Below, in pieces: positions 34,194-45,190 of a stretch of DNA of 64,000 bases. The stretch is from NCBI GenBank assembly GCA_032158295.1, contig JASTWB010000076.1:1-64000 (forward strand). The letters run 5' to 3'. The notes below the pieces were generated by a model that worked only from the letters and a program-made list of their open reading frames with translations, ran no database searches and was not told the origin of the DNA. Position numbers and translations under genes: made by a program. The stretch's first letter is position 1; the number at the start of each line of letters is the position of its first letter. This stretch comes from Pycnopodia helianthoides (lineage: Eukaryota > Echinodermata > Asteroidea > Forcipulatida > Asteriidae).

Positions 34194-34987
34194 TGTTGAT
34201 ATGTAATAGGGACTACTTTCCCCCGTGTAGTATTGTACACGTAAGAGGTCATGGGACCGTTATTCTGAGGTTGCAATAAACATGGAGACACACAATCACT
34301 TCAAACACCAGGCCAATTATTACAGGCCAAGCTGGACTTTGTATTGGAAAGGATCCTGAACACACAATCAACCTGCTATAAACACCAGGCCAATTATTAC
34401 AGACCAAGCTGGACTTTGTATTGGAAAGGATCCGGAACACACAATCAACCTGCTTTAAACACCAGGCCAATTATTACAGACCAAGCTGGACTTTGTATTG
34501 GAAAGGATCCTGAACACACAATCAACCTGCTATAAACACCAGGCCAATTATTACAGACCAAGCTGGACTTTGTATTGGAAAGGATCCTGAACACACAATC
34601 AACCTGCTATAAACACCAGGCCAATTATTACAGACCAAGCTGGACTTTGTATTGGAAAGGATCCTGAACACACAATCAACCTGCTATAAACACCAGGCTA
34701 TTATTATTACAGACCAAGCATGACTTTGTATTGGAAAGGATCCTGCACACACAATCAACCTGCTATAAACACCGGGCAAATTATTACAGACCAAGCATGA
34801 CTTTGTATTGGAAAGGATCCTGAACACACAATCAACCTGCTATAAACACCAGGCCAATTATTACAGACCAAGCTGGACTTTGTATTGGAAAGGATCCTGA
34901 ACACACAATCAACCTGCTACAAACACCAGGCCAATTATTACAGACCAAGCTGGACTTTGTATTGGAAAGGATCCTAACAGATCCTAA
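34194..34987 (+). repeat. Probable Gypsy 3' LTR with internal expansion
   Basis: It starts TGTTGATATG after a polypurine tract, has AATAAA near 34276, and ends GGATCCTAACA, so the termini are TGTT and AACA. Most of its length is a 77-bp tandem array. The sister copy at 49210-49527 is much shorter because it has fewer units. No 5' LTR is present in the window to confirm the ends. Confidence 0.55.
34308..34980. repeat. 77-bp minisatellite, about nine units
   Basis: CCAATTATTACAG recurs at 34313, 34390, 34467, 34544 and 34621, then with small indels near 34698, 34776, 34854 and 34931. Units include GGAAAGGATCCTGAACACAC. Copy 2 has about three units. The period is not a multiple of three, so this is not a coding repeat. 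Confidence 0.92.
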
Positions 34988-35017
34988 CAGACTAAGCTAA
35001 GGCTGTGCATCCACGGG

Positions 35018-35100
35018 TAGTTTTAGGCCCAGGTACCCTTAGGCCCGGGTACCCTTAGGCCCGGGTACCCGAAGTGAATACCGGTCGGGTACCCGGGTAC
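35018..35100. repeat. 16-bp TTAGGCCCGGGTACCC repeat
   Basis: Three head-to-tail units are followed by a diverged CGGGTACCCGGGTACC. CCCGGG and GGTACC palindromes overlap. The same motif occurs after the LTR of copy 2 (49535-49612). Confidence 0.85.
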
Positions 35101-35984
35101 CAAAATAGAAAGCCAGGAAGTACTGCAAAATATAAGCACACAAAATAAAACACTTCAACCGTAACAAATTTCTTTAGGAATGCAACAATGAAAAGCGCAT
35201 GATGTTTTTTTTATTTACAAAAACTTTTCTGAACATGAAACTGGAAATCTGCAATTCCAGTCCCAATCGGATGATTTAAATACAATGTGTAAAGTCAACA
35301 AGCATTACTGGTACTTATAGCAAAAACACAATGTTTTACTTTTACCTTATGTTTTACATGTACATGTACATGTACTCAGACAGATCAAGAACTGATTAGG
35401 ACATGAATAATTAATGAAAACTAAAATAAGTAGAGAAATCAAAATAATATAATGTAATAAATACGTTGCACAACGTTGCACCATTGTTATAATTTTCTGT
35501 TCCCTAAAATCTCCCAGAAGTCTTTTTAGAAACGTTGCCTGAAGGTTGCGATTTTTTCCTGAAACTGATGAATCCCTTTCTCTAAAAACACATTCCTTAG
35601 AATGGAGTCGTTTCTTAAAATGTTATACATTATCAACATCTGCAGTGCTTCTTACCAAGTACGTTTTTATGGTCCTACATTTTTGGAGTAAAGTTACATG
35701 TTTACTCTACAATTAAAGTAGAACTTTCTTTACATAATTAGTCTGCTTGATAGTTATTGCACAAGTTTGATGGTCAGAATCATTGCTTACGTTGAAGTGT
35801 TTTAAGGTGAAGCAATCAAATGCCAGAAATCCTGAAAATACACGAAGAAGATCACGCTAATGCTGTGCCAACGTTGAGACAACGTTGACAAAAATGCAAG
35901 TTAGTGGGCGGGACTTAGAAGTGTGTGGGTCTATAAATAAAAAAAATCGCAAAACAACCTGTTATGGATGTATCGGTAAAACGC
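35101..35984. other. Non-coding, microsatellite and AACGTTG-rich DNA
   Basis: It holds an ACATGT tandem at 35356-35375 and several CAACGTTG octamers. It is colinear with 49613-50567. No gene is seen. Confidence 0.5.
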
Positions 35985-36183
35985 CTTAAGGTTAACTAGT
36001 TGAGCACAGGCCGTGGCATAGAATCCACTTTGTATGATGCAAGAGCTACTCACAGCAGGATCAATGATAATGAAAGTTTGAAGACATTTCAAAATACCCT
36101 AAGGGAAATTTCAGCTGGAATACATTTTTCTTACATCGTTGAAAAAGAGGATGAAAAGACACTTTGCTGGAACGTTAACGTAT
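35985..36183 (+). pseudogene. Duplicated internal piece of the SWIM/YqaJ gene
   Basis: It encodes the stretch from S-T-G-R-G-I-E-S to K-E-D-E-K-T that recurs at 36958-37125 in the longer pseudogene, then departs into AACGTTG-rich sequence. The same partial duplicate exists at 50568-50789, so it predates the segmental duplication. Confidence 0.65.
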
Positions 36184-36600
36184 AAAATTAAGACATTGTA
36201 GGAACAAAACGTTTGTAACTAAATCACTTGAATTAAAAAGTAAACAGTTTGATAAAAGGTGTTAACCATGAATAGGAAGGCTGTGGATCCTGGACAATAT
36301 AAATATAAGACATGGAGTGTATAAGGAAGTATATGATGTATGGGTCGTAGTGACTGTAGTATGTATTTAGTTATTGGTATCTTAAATTAAATGTAAGTAA
36401 CATAACTGATAAGTACTATAGTTAAGAAATTAATTACTCAAATTAATTAAGCCAACAACGTTGCAGAACCATTACTTTACAACATATTATGACGTTGTTA
36501 GATGGTTATTTTTGGATGTAGTATGGACGTTGGCTTACAACGTTAGAGACAACGTTTTCACAACATTAAGAAGAGTCCACACAAATTTGTTGTCACAACG
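36184..36600. repeat. AACGTTG-rich interval
   Basis: Many ACGTTG or CAACGTT motifs at irregular spacing of 10-40 bp, mainly 36455-36660, and likewise at 51060-51480. No periodic unit or gene is clear. Confidence 0.55.
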
Positions 36601-36699
36601 TTACACATCAATGTTGCCACAACAAAAACTTAACGATGAAACAACGATCTCGCAACGTTTTGGGGTTAGCTGGGAGGTCAGATGGGTGATGGGAGTGTG

Positions 36700-37790
36700 C
36701 CTTTGGTGATACAAGCATGGTTGTTGGGCTGTAAAGTTGCATATGCACATTGTGACTGTCCAGCTGGACGCAGAAGGGTCTGTAATCATATGTATGCCTT
36801 ACTTTTGAAGCTAGCTAAATATCACCTCCATGCTATGAAAGTTGTTCCGCAAGAAGTGGCATGCACTTCCAAACTTAGCCAGTGGGTGATGCCACGATCC
36901 AAAGGAAAAATCGTAAAACAACCTGTTATGGATGTTATGGATAATAAGCCTTAAGGTTGACCAGTTGAGCACAGGCCGTGGCATAGAATCCACTTTGTAT
37001 GATGCAAGAGCTACTCACAGCAGGATCAATGATAATGAAAGTTTGAAGACATTTCAAAATACCCTAAGGGAAATTTCAGCTGGAATACATTTTTCTTACA
37101 TCGTTGAAAAAGAGGATGAAAAAACAGTTTACAAAAGAACTAGATTTGGGCCTGCACCTCTTGGATCACCATTGAGTTATCAGTGTTCTTTTTTTGAATT
37201 CCATTTTAAAGTTTACTGCAATATGCCCCCAGCAGTGAGTACAAGTAGCTCATCTCCAACTTTACAGAGGAACCTTAGTGTGTATCCACCATTTCCTTTA
37301 TCAACTGTGCCCATCTATTCAGTCAGTGTCAATTATGTCCCAACTTCACAATCAGAAACAACATTTTAGTCCTTCATGCAGCACATTGATGTAGCCCGAG
37401 TAGAATTAGACACAAGAGACCTATGTTCTTGTACTGACTGGTTCAAATACAGCAATTACAGGTTCACTGCTTCAAATTTTCATGGAATTTTTATTCGAAA
37501 AAGTTGGACACTGAATTTGCCAAAGGTTTATTGCCTGGGAGTAAAAAAAAAACAAACATTTCAGACTTTCTGAAAAAAAAAATTCAAACATGGGAATGAT
37601 TTTGAACCAGTTGCTGCAAACAAATATTCATGTCAAGTGCAGGGTCAAATAGCATTGACTGGAGCAGAATGGTGTGACTTTGTAGTCTACACACACAAAG
37701 GGTTAATTATACAACATATACCATTTGACTCAAAATTCTAGAATATTCTGTGTTAAAAATTGTCACAAGTTTATTTTGAGTTGTACTTGA
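36700..37790 (+). pseudogene. SWIM zinc finger - YqaJ nuclease protein, segment copy 1
   Basis: In order: a SWIM-type finger C-D-C-P-A-G-R-R-R-V-C-N-H (CxCxnCxH) near 36755; a linker with APLGSPLSYQ near 37155; an N-terminal YqaJ motif Y-R-F-T-A-S-N-F near 37457; and a C-terminal YqaJ part with Q-V-Q-G-Q, then W-C-D-F-V-V-Y-T, at 37635-37710. The YqaJ domain is a lambda-exonuclease-type fold. Stops and frameshifts interrupt it (for example TAG near 37739), and the middle with the catalytic LDVKCP block is deleted here but kept in copy 2. A DDE transposase fragment faces it downstream. Together they suggest an ISL2EU-like transposon. Confidence 0.75.
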
Positions 37791-38259
37791 AAGTAGCTTG
37801 TGAACATTTCCAAGGTGCCGTCTCAAAAAGTCAATAAATACATGTGCAGTTACCGTATTTAGGGACAATTCCAAGGTTACTAATGTTTAAGACATTGAGC
37901 CCATTCTTAATGCCATTCCAAAAGTTATGACTGAAATATAAATGTAATTTATTTATAATTATAAATGTAATTTGAGTAACCGATAAATCTGCCCATACAT
38001 GTATAAACACGACCTGCTCTTCAATGAACATATTTATGGGGGAAACTTTAAGTAAAGTGCATGTTTGTACACAACAATATTTTAAACAAAAATCATGTTG
38101 AATCATCATCTGGAGAATAAAAATAAACACAATCCAACTGCTGTATTTTTGTACATTCATTTTTCTTAAATTGTCTAGTCTACCAGATAACTAACATGTC
38201 TCCATGGGTTCTTTTACTTGTATTTATGAAGTGGTACTACTCAATCTTACTCATTACAT
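37791..38259. other. Spacer between YqaJ and transposase remnants
   Basis: AT-rich with no recognised feature. It probably belongs to the same dead DNA transposon, between two convergent genes. Confidence 0.4.
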
Positions 38260-38727
38260 AGAAATGACTGGATTGAAGCAACTAGTCAATAAACAGCAAA
38301 CTGTCCAAATTTGGTTGATTGACCCATGCATAGTAAGTGGGAATAAGGCTGTCAAAAATTCAAAATCTTTTAACTTTGTTGAATTCTCTGTGCTGCAATT
38401 TGTTGTGTTTCAATGGTTTCTTCAATTTCAAACTGCCCTCTCCCTTCTAGAAAAGCAGGGATGTTTAGTTTTACACCCATTGGCTTCAGTAGATCCTCAA
38501 TAGTAAAACCACGGTCAGCCATTACATCATCATCTTTAGCAAACAGTTTTGGGTCAAGAAACCTACTTCTGATGACTATTTCCCTGTCAGACATGGATCC
38601 AGGATAGAGCTGACTGATGAATGTTATTGCACTACTTGGAGCAATGCCCAGGAGGCCTTTGTATGTGATATGAAGCTTATAATTTGACCAAAACGTGCTT
38701 TGTAGAGTCAGAGAATCTGGAACCTAT
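38260..38727 (-). pseudogene. DDE_Tnp_4 transposase fragment
   Basis: On the minus strand the sequence reads L-T-L-Q-S-T-F-W-S-N-Y-K, then G-L-L-G-I-A-P-S-S-A-I-T-F, then M-A-D-R-G-F, then N-I-P-A-F-L, and after frame breaks Q-I-W-T-V-C-C-L-L-T. This order is characteristic of the DDE_Tnp_4 transposases of Harbinger/ISL2EU-like elements. The N-terminal DNA-binding part is missing. It is convergent with the SWIM/YqaJ pseudogene 0.5 kb away and is absent from segment copy 2. Confidence 0.78.
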
Positions 38728-38770
38728 GCAAAAATTTCGCAGCAATCAATAATAACCATAATAACCTTAA

Positions 38771-39049
38771 CACACTGACTGCCGCCGATGAGTATATTCG
38801 TAGTAACGGGTGTAACGGATTCTGCCACTACAAGTATACTCATAGAGAATGAAAGGGCTTTGTATTGTTCATTGAATACACTGGCATCACTGAGCGAGCA
38901 ACAAATAGCTTCTGGCAGTAGTGAGGACATATGTCCTTAGAATGTGTATGTTCAGTTTTTATTTTGTGTAGTACCTATTTGGTATGCGCCCATGCGCACC
39001 GCACTTGGCAAATGGAACGGCCTACTATCTATGACCGGCAGCCAACGAG
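38771..39049. mobile_element. TTAA-target MITE family 3, copy 1
   Basis: TTAA is at 38767-38770 and 39050-39053. The ends CACACTGACTGCCG and CGGCAGCCAACGAG are imperfect inverted repeats. The sister is at 53998-54258. No coding capacity. Confidence 0.78.
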
Positions 39050-39534
39050 TTAACTCGTTTGGACAAGGAAATGTTTGGGTGAGAACAATTATTTTTGAAC
39101 ACAACCCCGCAAAGTACCTTCCATATCAATATAGGACTCCTATGTTAAATTTTGGAGCGCTGCAGCAGCATACACGGCAAAATAATAATAACAAAATAAA
39201 GGATGACACAAACTAATATACAAGGATCTGTGTGAAAGGGTATATAATACAGAGTATTATGTGGTTATGTTAGAAAAACATTACCGACCCTATGAGTAAA
39301 AAGGGGCACTACTTTGTAGTTAGTAGGGGTAAACCTAATGGTACCACCGGATGTTACTTCAATCTGTAAAATATCTGAGAAGCTGCACACAAAGTAAGTT
39401 GACAAGTTAGACAAATTAGAGGAACACTGTTATTTCTAGTGACAGAAAATTCAACAATAATAAGCTAAAATACTTGCATACCATCCAATTTCAGTGTTTT
39501 GCGACATAAACCCGAAATTTTCTGTGATTTTGAA

Positions 39535-39718
39535 ATCAAAGCATCTGAAAGCAAACAACTCCGTATGACAAGGTGTTTTTTCTTCCATTATTATCTCGCA
39601 AATTCGACGACCAATTGAGTTTAAATTTTCACAGGTTTGTTATTTGTTGCATATGTTGAGATACATGAAGTGTGAAGTGTGAATGGTCTTTGACAATACC
39701 AAGTGTCTTAAATCTTTC
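39535..39718. mobile_element. MITE family 2, 5'-truncated copy
   Basis: It matches the right half of 56030-56387 and is followed by the same tandem-repeat sequence (AAATCTTTCCTGAAG), so it is the orthologous insertion in segment copy 2 with its left half lost. Confidence 0.7.
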
Positions 39719-39734
39719 CTGAAGGGGTTAGGTT

Positions 39735-40107
39735 TTAAAGGAACATTACAGAATGGGTTTTGCTAACACAACAGTTGCTGGCAGTGTAAGCACTTTATAT
39801 AATCCACCATATACATAACTGACAAACTGTAGAAGTTTGAGATCGATCGGCCATCTGGGTCACGAGAAAATAGTGCAAAACCGATTACAAATTTGCATGT
39901 GTTTATACAATGCATGAATAAAATGCTCATGAGCGATAAACTCCAATCGGAAATTAGTTTGATTTAATTTCTCATCAATATGGCATTTCAGCAGAAATAT
40001 TTCTAGGGATGTTTTCTACTATCATCATCATTAGACCGTGTAAGTTTTATGTAAATCTGTGATCAAAAGTATATTTTACAATTACCAATTCTGTAATGTG
40101 CCTTTAA
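39735..40107. mobile_element. MITE family 1, copy 2 (inverted)
   Basis: It is flanked by TTAA at 39735-39738 and 40104-40107 and inserted in a unit of the 90-bp tandem array. Internal sequence is in the opposite orientation to 23732-24126. Confidence 0.82.
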
Positions 40108-40109
40108 AG

Positions 40110-40575
40110 CAAGCTTGTTTAATTTCAATCTAACCTAATATGATGGCTAGACAAACATTCCCAACTTAAATCTTTCCTGAAGGGGGTTAGGTTTTAAAGT
40201 AAACTTGTTTAATTTCAATCTTAGTATTATGATGGCTTGCAGAACGATGAACAAACCTTATAAACTAAAATGAACACTGAGGGGTTGAGTTTTAAAGTTG
40301 AAAGGTTGAATTTCAGTCTAACCTAATATGATGGCTAGACAAACATTCTCAACCTAAATCATCCCTGAAGGGGACCGAGTTTCTAAGTAAACTTGTGTAA
40401 TTTCAGTCTAACCTAACAAAATGGTTGGAAAAACAATGAACAAACATTCCAAACTAAAAATTACTCCTGCAGGGGGTGAGGTTTACAGTAGACCAGTGTA
40501 AATTCAGTCTTACCTAACAAAATGGCTGAAAGAATGATGAACAAACATTCCCAACTAAAATGATAACTCATCACA
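40110..40575. repeat. 90-bp tandem repeat, segment copy 2 (five units)
   Basis: Units start near 40111, 40202, 40302, 40391 and 40484, each with TTTCARTCTWACCTAA and ATGGCT or ATGGTT. This array hosts TTAA insertions in copies 2 and 3. Confidence 0.8.
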
Positions 40576-41077
40576 ATCCTGAGTTTTTGGATGTCTGAAT
40601 TGGTGATTGTAACTATCAAAATTACCAATTCTCATTTTGGGTTCTTCAAATACAAAATGTCAGACTTTGACAGTATTACAGGTGGAAATAAATCTCTGGA
40701 GGATTTATTTCGAGAAAAGTGATGTACTGGCCCTACAAGAAAAACAATAATTGGTAAATTTAGTCCTGAAATATTGCAATAAAAGTTTAAGCTGTCCACA
40801 AGTGACAAGTTTGTGTCTCACAAAGTGGTTCACAGAACACAATTAGAAATGGGAGTCTTTAAACCAAATCAAAATGGACTTGAAAAGCTTTTTCAATTAG
40901 TAGAGCCAGTTGAACTGATTTAGACAGCGCCATCTGGTCAATTGTTAAAAAAAAGTTGGCTTTGTCACCTTTTGGCTCCTTTTGGCTCCATGCCTAGTAA
41001 GAGAAATACATCCTTTATTCCAAGAATATTCCAAGAATGGTTTCTTCATTACAATAACAGATGATAAAGCATGACCC

Positions 41078-41425
41078 TTAAAGGAACATTACAGAATTGG
41101 TAAAAAAAACTTGTAAAATATACTTTTTGATCACAGATTTACATAAAACTTACACGGTCTAATGATGATGATAGTAGAAAACATCCCTTAAAATATTTCT
41201 GTCTGAAATGAGAAATGAATAAACTAATTTCCGATTGGAGTTTATCGCTCAGTGAGCGTTTTATTCATTTGTTGAATCTATATGATTTTCATGCAAATGT
41301 GTAATCGTTTTTCACTATTTTCTCGTGACCAGATGGCCGATCGATCTCAAACATTTCCTGGTTTGTCAGTTTATGTATATGGTGGATTACATAAAGTGCT
41401 TACACTGCCAGCAACTGTTTTGTTT
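41078..41425. mobile_element. MITE family 1, copy 3 (right end deleted)
   Basis: TTAA and AGGAACATTACAGAATTGGT are at the left end. The element stops within AACTGTTTTG, where DNA duplicated from about 40869 is joined. The missing right end coincides with loss of the 2.6-kb spacer present in copies 1 and 3. Confidence 0.75.
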
Positions 41426-42965
41426 ATGGACTTGAAAAGCTTTTTCAATTAGTAGAGCCAGTTGAACTGATTTAGACAGTGCCATCTGCTCAATTGTAAA
41501 AAAAGAAAGAAAAGGGTTTGGCTTTGTGCCAGGTTGTCAGCTTTTGGCTCCTTTTGGCTCAATGCCTAGTAAGAGAAACAAGTCTCTAAAAAAGTATAAA
41601 GGTATGGTAGGAGATTCAACACCATTCCTCAACAAGCCCCTTTAATGTTAAAATAAAAGGCTGACATTGCCAAGTTTTCAGATGAATCATCACCTGCAAT
41701 CACTGCTTTATTGTTCACCAATCAGATCCCATAAAACATGTCACCACTAACCAGCAGTTAAGTATAAAAAGGGTTAACACTTTCCTCATCAACCTTGAGT
41801 TAGATCTTCTACCATAACATCGTTGAGCCACACAAGTCAGAAATGGCCTTTTCTTATCTAATCATAGCTCAAGTCATTTTGGGGGCTGTGATTTCCACAA
41901 AAGCAAAACTTGAAGAGCCAGAGAACTTCATCTGCCAGAGACAAGTCAATATCAATCCATCCACTACTACAACCCCTGGCTGTAACTGTTCAGCAATTGA
42001 AGACATGCTGGAAAAAGCTGCATTTAATGCAAAGATTGAGTCAGAGCTAGAAATCATCAAGAAGCAGCTAAACGCACTCACAACTGTGATCAGGAATCAA
42101 ACAGGTACATCTTTCACTGAAAAGTATCACTGAATTAGGCCCTATTAGTTTTACTTTTTCTAACAATCTAATTTAGAAAACATTTTAAATCTGTTATTCT
42201 CATTTTATCTGTTCATATTTGCCTTTGCTAGAATACCTTAAATGTCTTAAAATCTCTAGATTGCTGAACCAGCCTAAAAATGAGCTCGGTCTATTGGCAA
42301 CTACAAAAATAGGCTGCAGAATGCACAAAATTGTGGGTTTGAATCCAATCAGAGATGCCTGTGGATTTTACTTTGCAGAAATCAGAAAGTGCCGAGTATA
42401 CAGGGACTGTCATACATCAGTGCAGAATGAAACTAAATAGTACTAAGTCAATCTCAATATTATCGTTATTTATTTATTTATTTATTTATTGCCAAATTAA
42501 AAGTTATAAATTTTAATTTATTTCCCATTCACTTATCTATGTTTTATGTTGGCAGAAATAAGGATCGGGGTATGGGGGCACCAGCTGCATCAATCCCTAC
42601 ATCTGCCTTTGTCCTTGGCAGACTGCCACAGTCTTTGGTAGATGTTTGTACAGTTCATTTTGAAAAACTGTTGTATGTCAATAAAAATGTAACAGTCATT
42701 TTTATTTAAAAGTATTTTTTAACTATTTCCTAGATAAAGTTCCAACAGATTGTACAGAGGCTTCCAAATTGAGAGAGACACAAAATGGTGTGATAACCAT
42801 CCAACCTTCACTTTCTGGCCGGAGTTTTGAGGTGTACTGTGACATTGACTCAAGTGGTGTAGGATGGACGGTAAGACATCAGGGCCCAATTTCGTAGAGC
42901 TGCTTAAGTATAACAAAAGTAGCTAAGCAACTAAAAAATTACGCACATCATCCAAAATACCATTT

Positions 42966-43020
42966 CACATGTACGATCTGTGACTGGTGTCTTGAAAGTG
43001 GCCCAAGTGGTTTAGGATGG
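42966..43020 (+). pseudogene. Decayed duplicate of fibrinogen exon 2, copy 2
   Basis: Same relic as at 29128-29182, with GTAAGACATC after it. Confidence 0.5.
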
Positions 43021-43258
43021 ACGGTAAGACATCTGATAGGACTAACTTAAATATTCTTTATTGCCGATGCATGACATCGTCTAGAATGGCAAAGGTCATG
43101 GGTTCAAACCCCACCTGAGTAATAACTTGACCTGCTTTTCACCCAAAGATCTATGTTTTGAATCGACTATGTTGACATACAATCTACCTTTTAAAGTAAA
43201 AACAGAAATTTTGTTTGGTATCTTATCTTCAAAAATATGTTACTTTGATAAAAATCAA

Positions 43259-43522
43259 GTAATATGGGGTTGAACAAAGAAAAATTGACTAGAGCGGGAT
43301 TTGAACCAACGACCTCCAGATTAACGTACCGGCGCTCTACCAACTGAGCTATCTAGCCCTATATTGGCGGTCTCCCTATTTTGTCAATATCTTTGTTCGG
43401 GGGGGGGGGGGGTGCCGGTCAGAAGCCATACAACCGTTAACTGCCGTGTAGCCAGGGATCACACCCAAGTTTAATATACAACCTGGGAAGCAGCAGCCAC
43501 GGGATCACCTTGAGGGGATGCG
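43259..43522 (-). mobile_element. 264-bp retro-type insertion containing a tRNA-like sequence
   Basis: It is flanked by 17-bp direct repeats ACTTTGATAAAAATCAA (43242) and ACTTTAATAAAAATCAA (43523); segment copy 1 has a single related copy of the site near 29402. The length and AT-richness of the duplication point to target-primed retrotransposition. The tRNA-like body lies on the minus strand and is bracketed by inverted GAACAAAG motifs. A run of about 14 G is at 43399-43412. Confidence 0.78.
43287..43358 (-). tRNA. tRNA-like sequence, possibly Asn (GTT), probably a pseudogene
   Basis: The minus strand folds as a 72-nt cloverleaf. The acceptor GGCTAGA/TCTAGTC pairs fully with one G-T. The D stem GCTC/GAGC is perfect. 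The anticodon stem CCGGT/TCTGG has one mismatch, and the T arm GTTGG/CCCGC has one. A and B boxes are intact. The loop has C instead of U at position 33, and the anticodon read by position is GTT. The odd position 33 and the mobile context argue for a tRNA-derived repeat. Confidence 0.55.
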
Positions 43523-43936
43523 ACTTTAATAAAAATCAACAAACTTAGCATTGTTCGGGTGTTTGGTGAGAATTTTTCAGAAAGGAACAGGCTCTTAAGG
43601 GTCAATAAACTATCCATTCATTGTTTTTACCCATATTTTTTTCTGGATATCTTTTAATACTGGAAATTAACAGGTATTCCAGAGGCGCCTAGACGGCAGT
43701 GTTGACTTCTATTTGGACTTTGCTCACTACAGCCAAGGCTTTGGAGATCTAGAGGGACAGTTTTGGCTCGGCAACGATAACTTGGCCGATCTGACCGCTC
43801 AGGGCGATTATGAACTACGCATTGACCTCTTGGACTTCCAAGGGCAATACCGCTTATGCCATCTATGACCTTTTTCGCATTGGGGATGCAAGTGATAACT
43901 ACAGGCTGGCATTGGGAACATATTCAGGAACAGCTG

Positions 43937-44648
43937 GTAAGACCATTACTTGAATTTCACTCTACAGAAACTAACTTATACCCAGTTTGCAGATCATTCA
44001 ATTAATCTTATCACGGTTTACACAAGACTTTTGATTGACTGTATTGGCTAGGCAATCTAATGAAAATTATGAACTTTAAGGTAGCTGGTACGCCCAAGAA
44101 AACCAACATAATGCAATGTATAAAACCAACCACTCACAAAAGTATTCCTATTTTTGGTGATATTAATTTTAAAAGCCCATAGTTTGGTTCCTGCAACTAT
44201 GCATTAATAGTTAAATATGGGTAAGAGATATTGGCCCTTGAACTGAAATAGAAAAATTTTACAAATATCTGCAAAAAAACTAAATCGCAAATTCTGATGA
44301 TTTTAACTTTGTTTTTATTAAAGGTAAATTTGTACTGGCAATAACAGTGTGAGGAGCCCTTCTTCATTGCTGGATAATGAATTTAGTAGCTGGTGGCTGG
44401 CCGCTGTTAAAAATGTACTTCGCCTTCGGCTCAGTGAAGACCTGGGGTCGATTTCACAAAGCACTAAGATTCATCTTAAGATGAGTTATCAGTATTACCA
44501 TTGTGATTTGTATTGTGACATCACTCTTTGCTAAGCAACCGTGATGGATTTGCAGTTACGATCAGTCTGAACTCTTTTTGAAAATCGAGCCCTGCACCTC
44601 AAACTGTTATTGCCTAAACATTCCTTTTTTTCCTTTTCTTTTGATCAG
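43937..44648 (+). other. Fibrinogen intron 3, copy 2
   Basis: Matches copy 1 except at 44433-44590, where copy 2 carries a different block with a CATCTTAAGATG palindrome in place of the copy 1 sequence. That block may be a MITE fragment. Confidence 0.5.
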
Positions 44649-45054
44649 GTGACTCTATGACTTTCCAGAACCACATGGCTTTCTCTATTAAAGACCAAGA
44701 CAACGATGTGGATTTCACTCACTGTGCCCAGGATTACATGGTGCTTAGTGGTACAGTCTATGCCATGAATCTAATCTAAATGGACAATACTATCGAACTG
44801 GATCCACAGGTCTCTATGCAAGGGAATTGTATGGAAGGACTGGAAAGGTTATGAGTATTCCCTCAAAAGTACTGAGATGAAATTGAGGAAAAAAAACTGA
44901 GTTTGTTAACACACTTACATAAAGCCCAATTGTTGTTACACAGTTGGTCATTGACTGGCATTGGGTTTTGATGCATTTTTTGATTTACAAGCAGATACAT
45001 CACTCATAAATAGGTTAAACGTATAATTGATTCTGAATTTAGATTTCCTCTCGA

Positions 45055-45170
45055 AGCACCATCCCCCGCCTAAATTGACACCTATCATGAACCTATATGT
45101 AAATGAGTAATTCCAAGAGGTCAATTGCTTTTCTTTCAAAGCAACATCATCCCCTCTTCTTAATTGAAGC
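45055..45170. repeat. Tandem-repeat unit upstream of the Penelope-like element
   Basis: It carries the same GACACCTATCATGAACCTAT unit as the array downstream of the element (47810-47990). The element therefore sits inside a short satellite, or these units are its own terminal direct repeats. Confidence 0.65.
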
Positions 45171-45190
45171 TCACCCACCAAAAACAAACC

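Larger units (their letters stand above)
41843..44900 (+). pseudogene. Fibrinogen-domain lectin, segment copy 2 (exon 1 good, late exons shifted)
   Basis: Exons are 41843-42104, 42734-42870, 43674-43936 and 44649-44900. Exon 1 starts at ATG 41843 with a hydrophobic signal ending near A-V-I-S-T-K-A, then a T-T-T-T-P-G-C-N-C stretch and a predicted coiled coil, and ends phase 1 before GTACAT. Exon 2 is open. Exon 3 has one extra C near 43838, giving a stop shortly after. Exon 4 has two single-base deletions (near 44738 and 44820). A product would hold the coiled coil and only the first part of the fibrinogen domain. The indels could also be sequencing errors. Otherwise this is the only copy with an intact start. 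Confidence 0.82.

Noticed and set aside
34344..34535. Repeat-protein reading of the minisatellite
   Set aside because: The 77-bp period changes the reading frame each unit, so the frame is accidental.
34308..34980. CRISPR-like array of regularly spaced repeats
   Set aside because: The whole 77-bp unit repeats without unique spacers, the genome is eukaryotic, and the array sits in an LTR-like context.
35562..35568. CTGATGA at 35562 and also near 27384, 38613 and 50166 as further hammerheads
   Set aside because: No GAAA box or stem II follows at the required distance.
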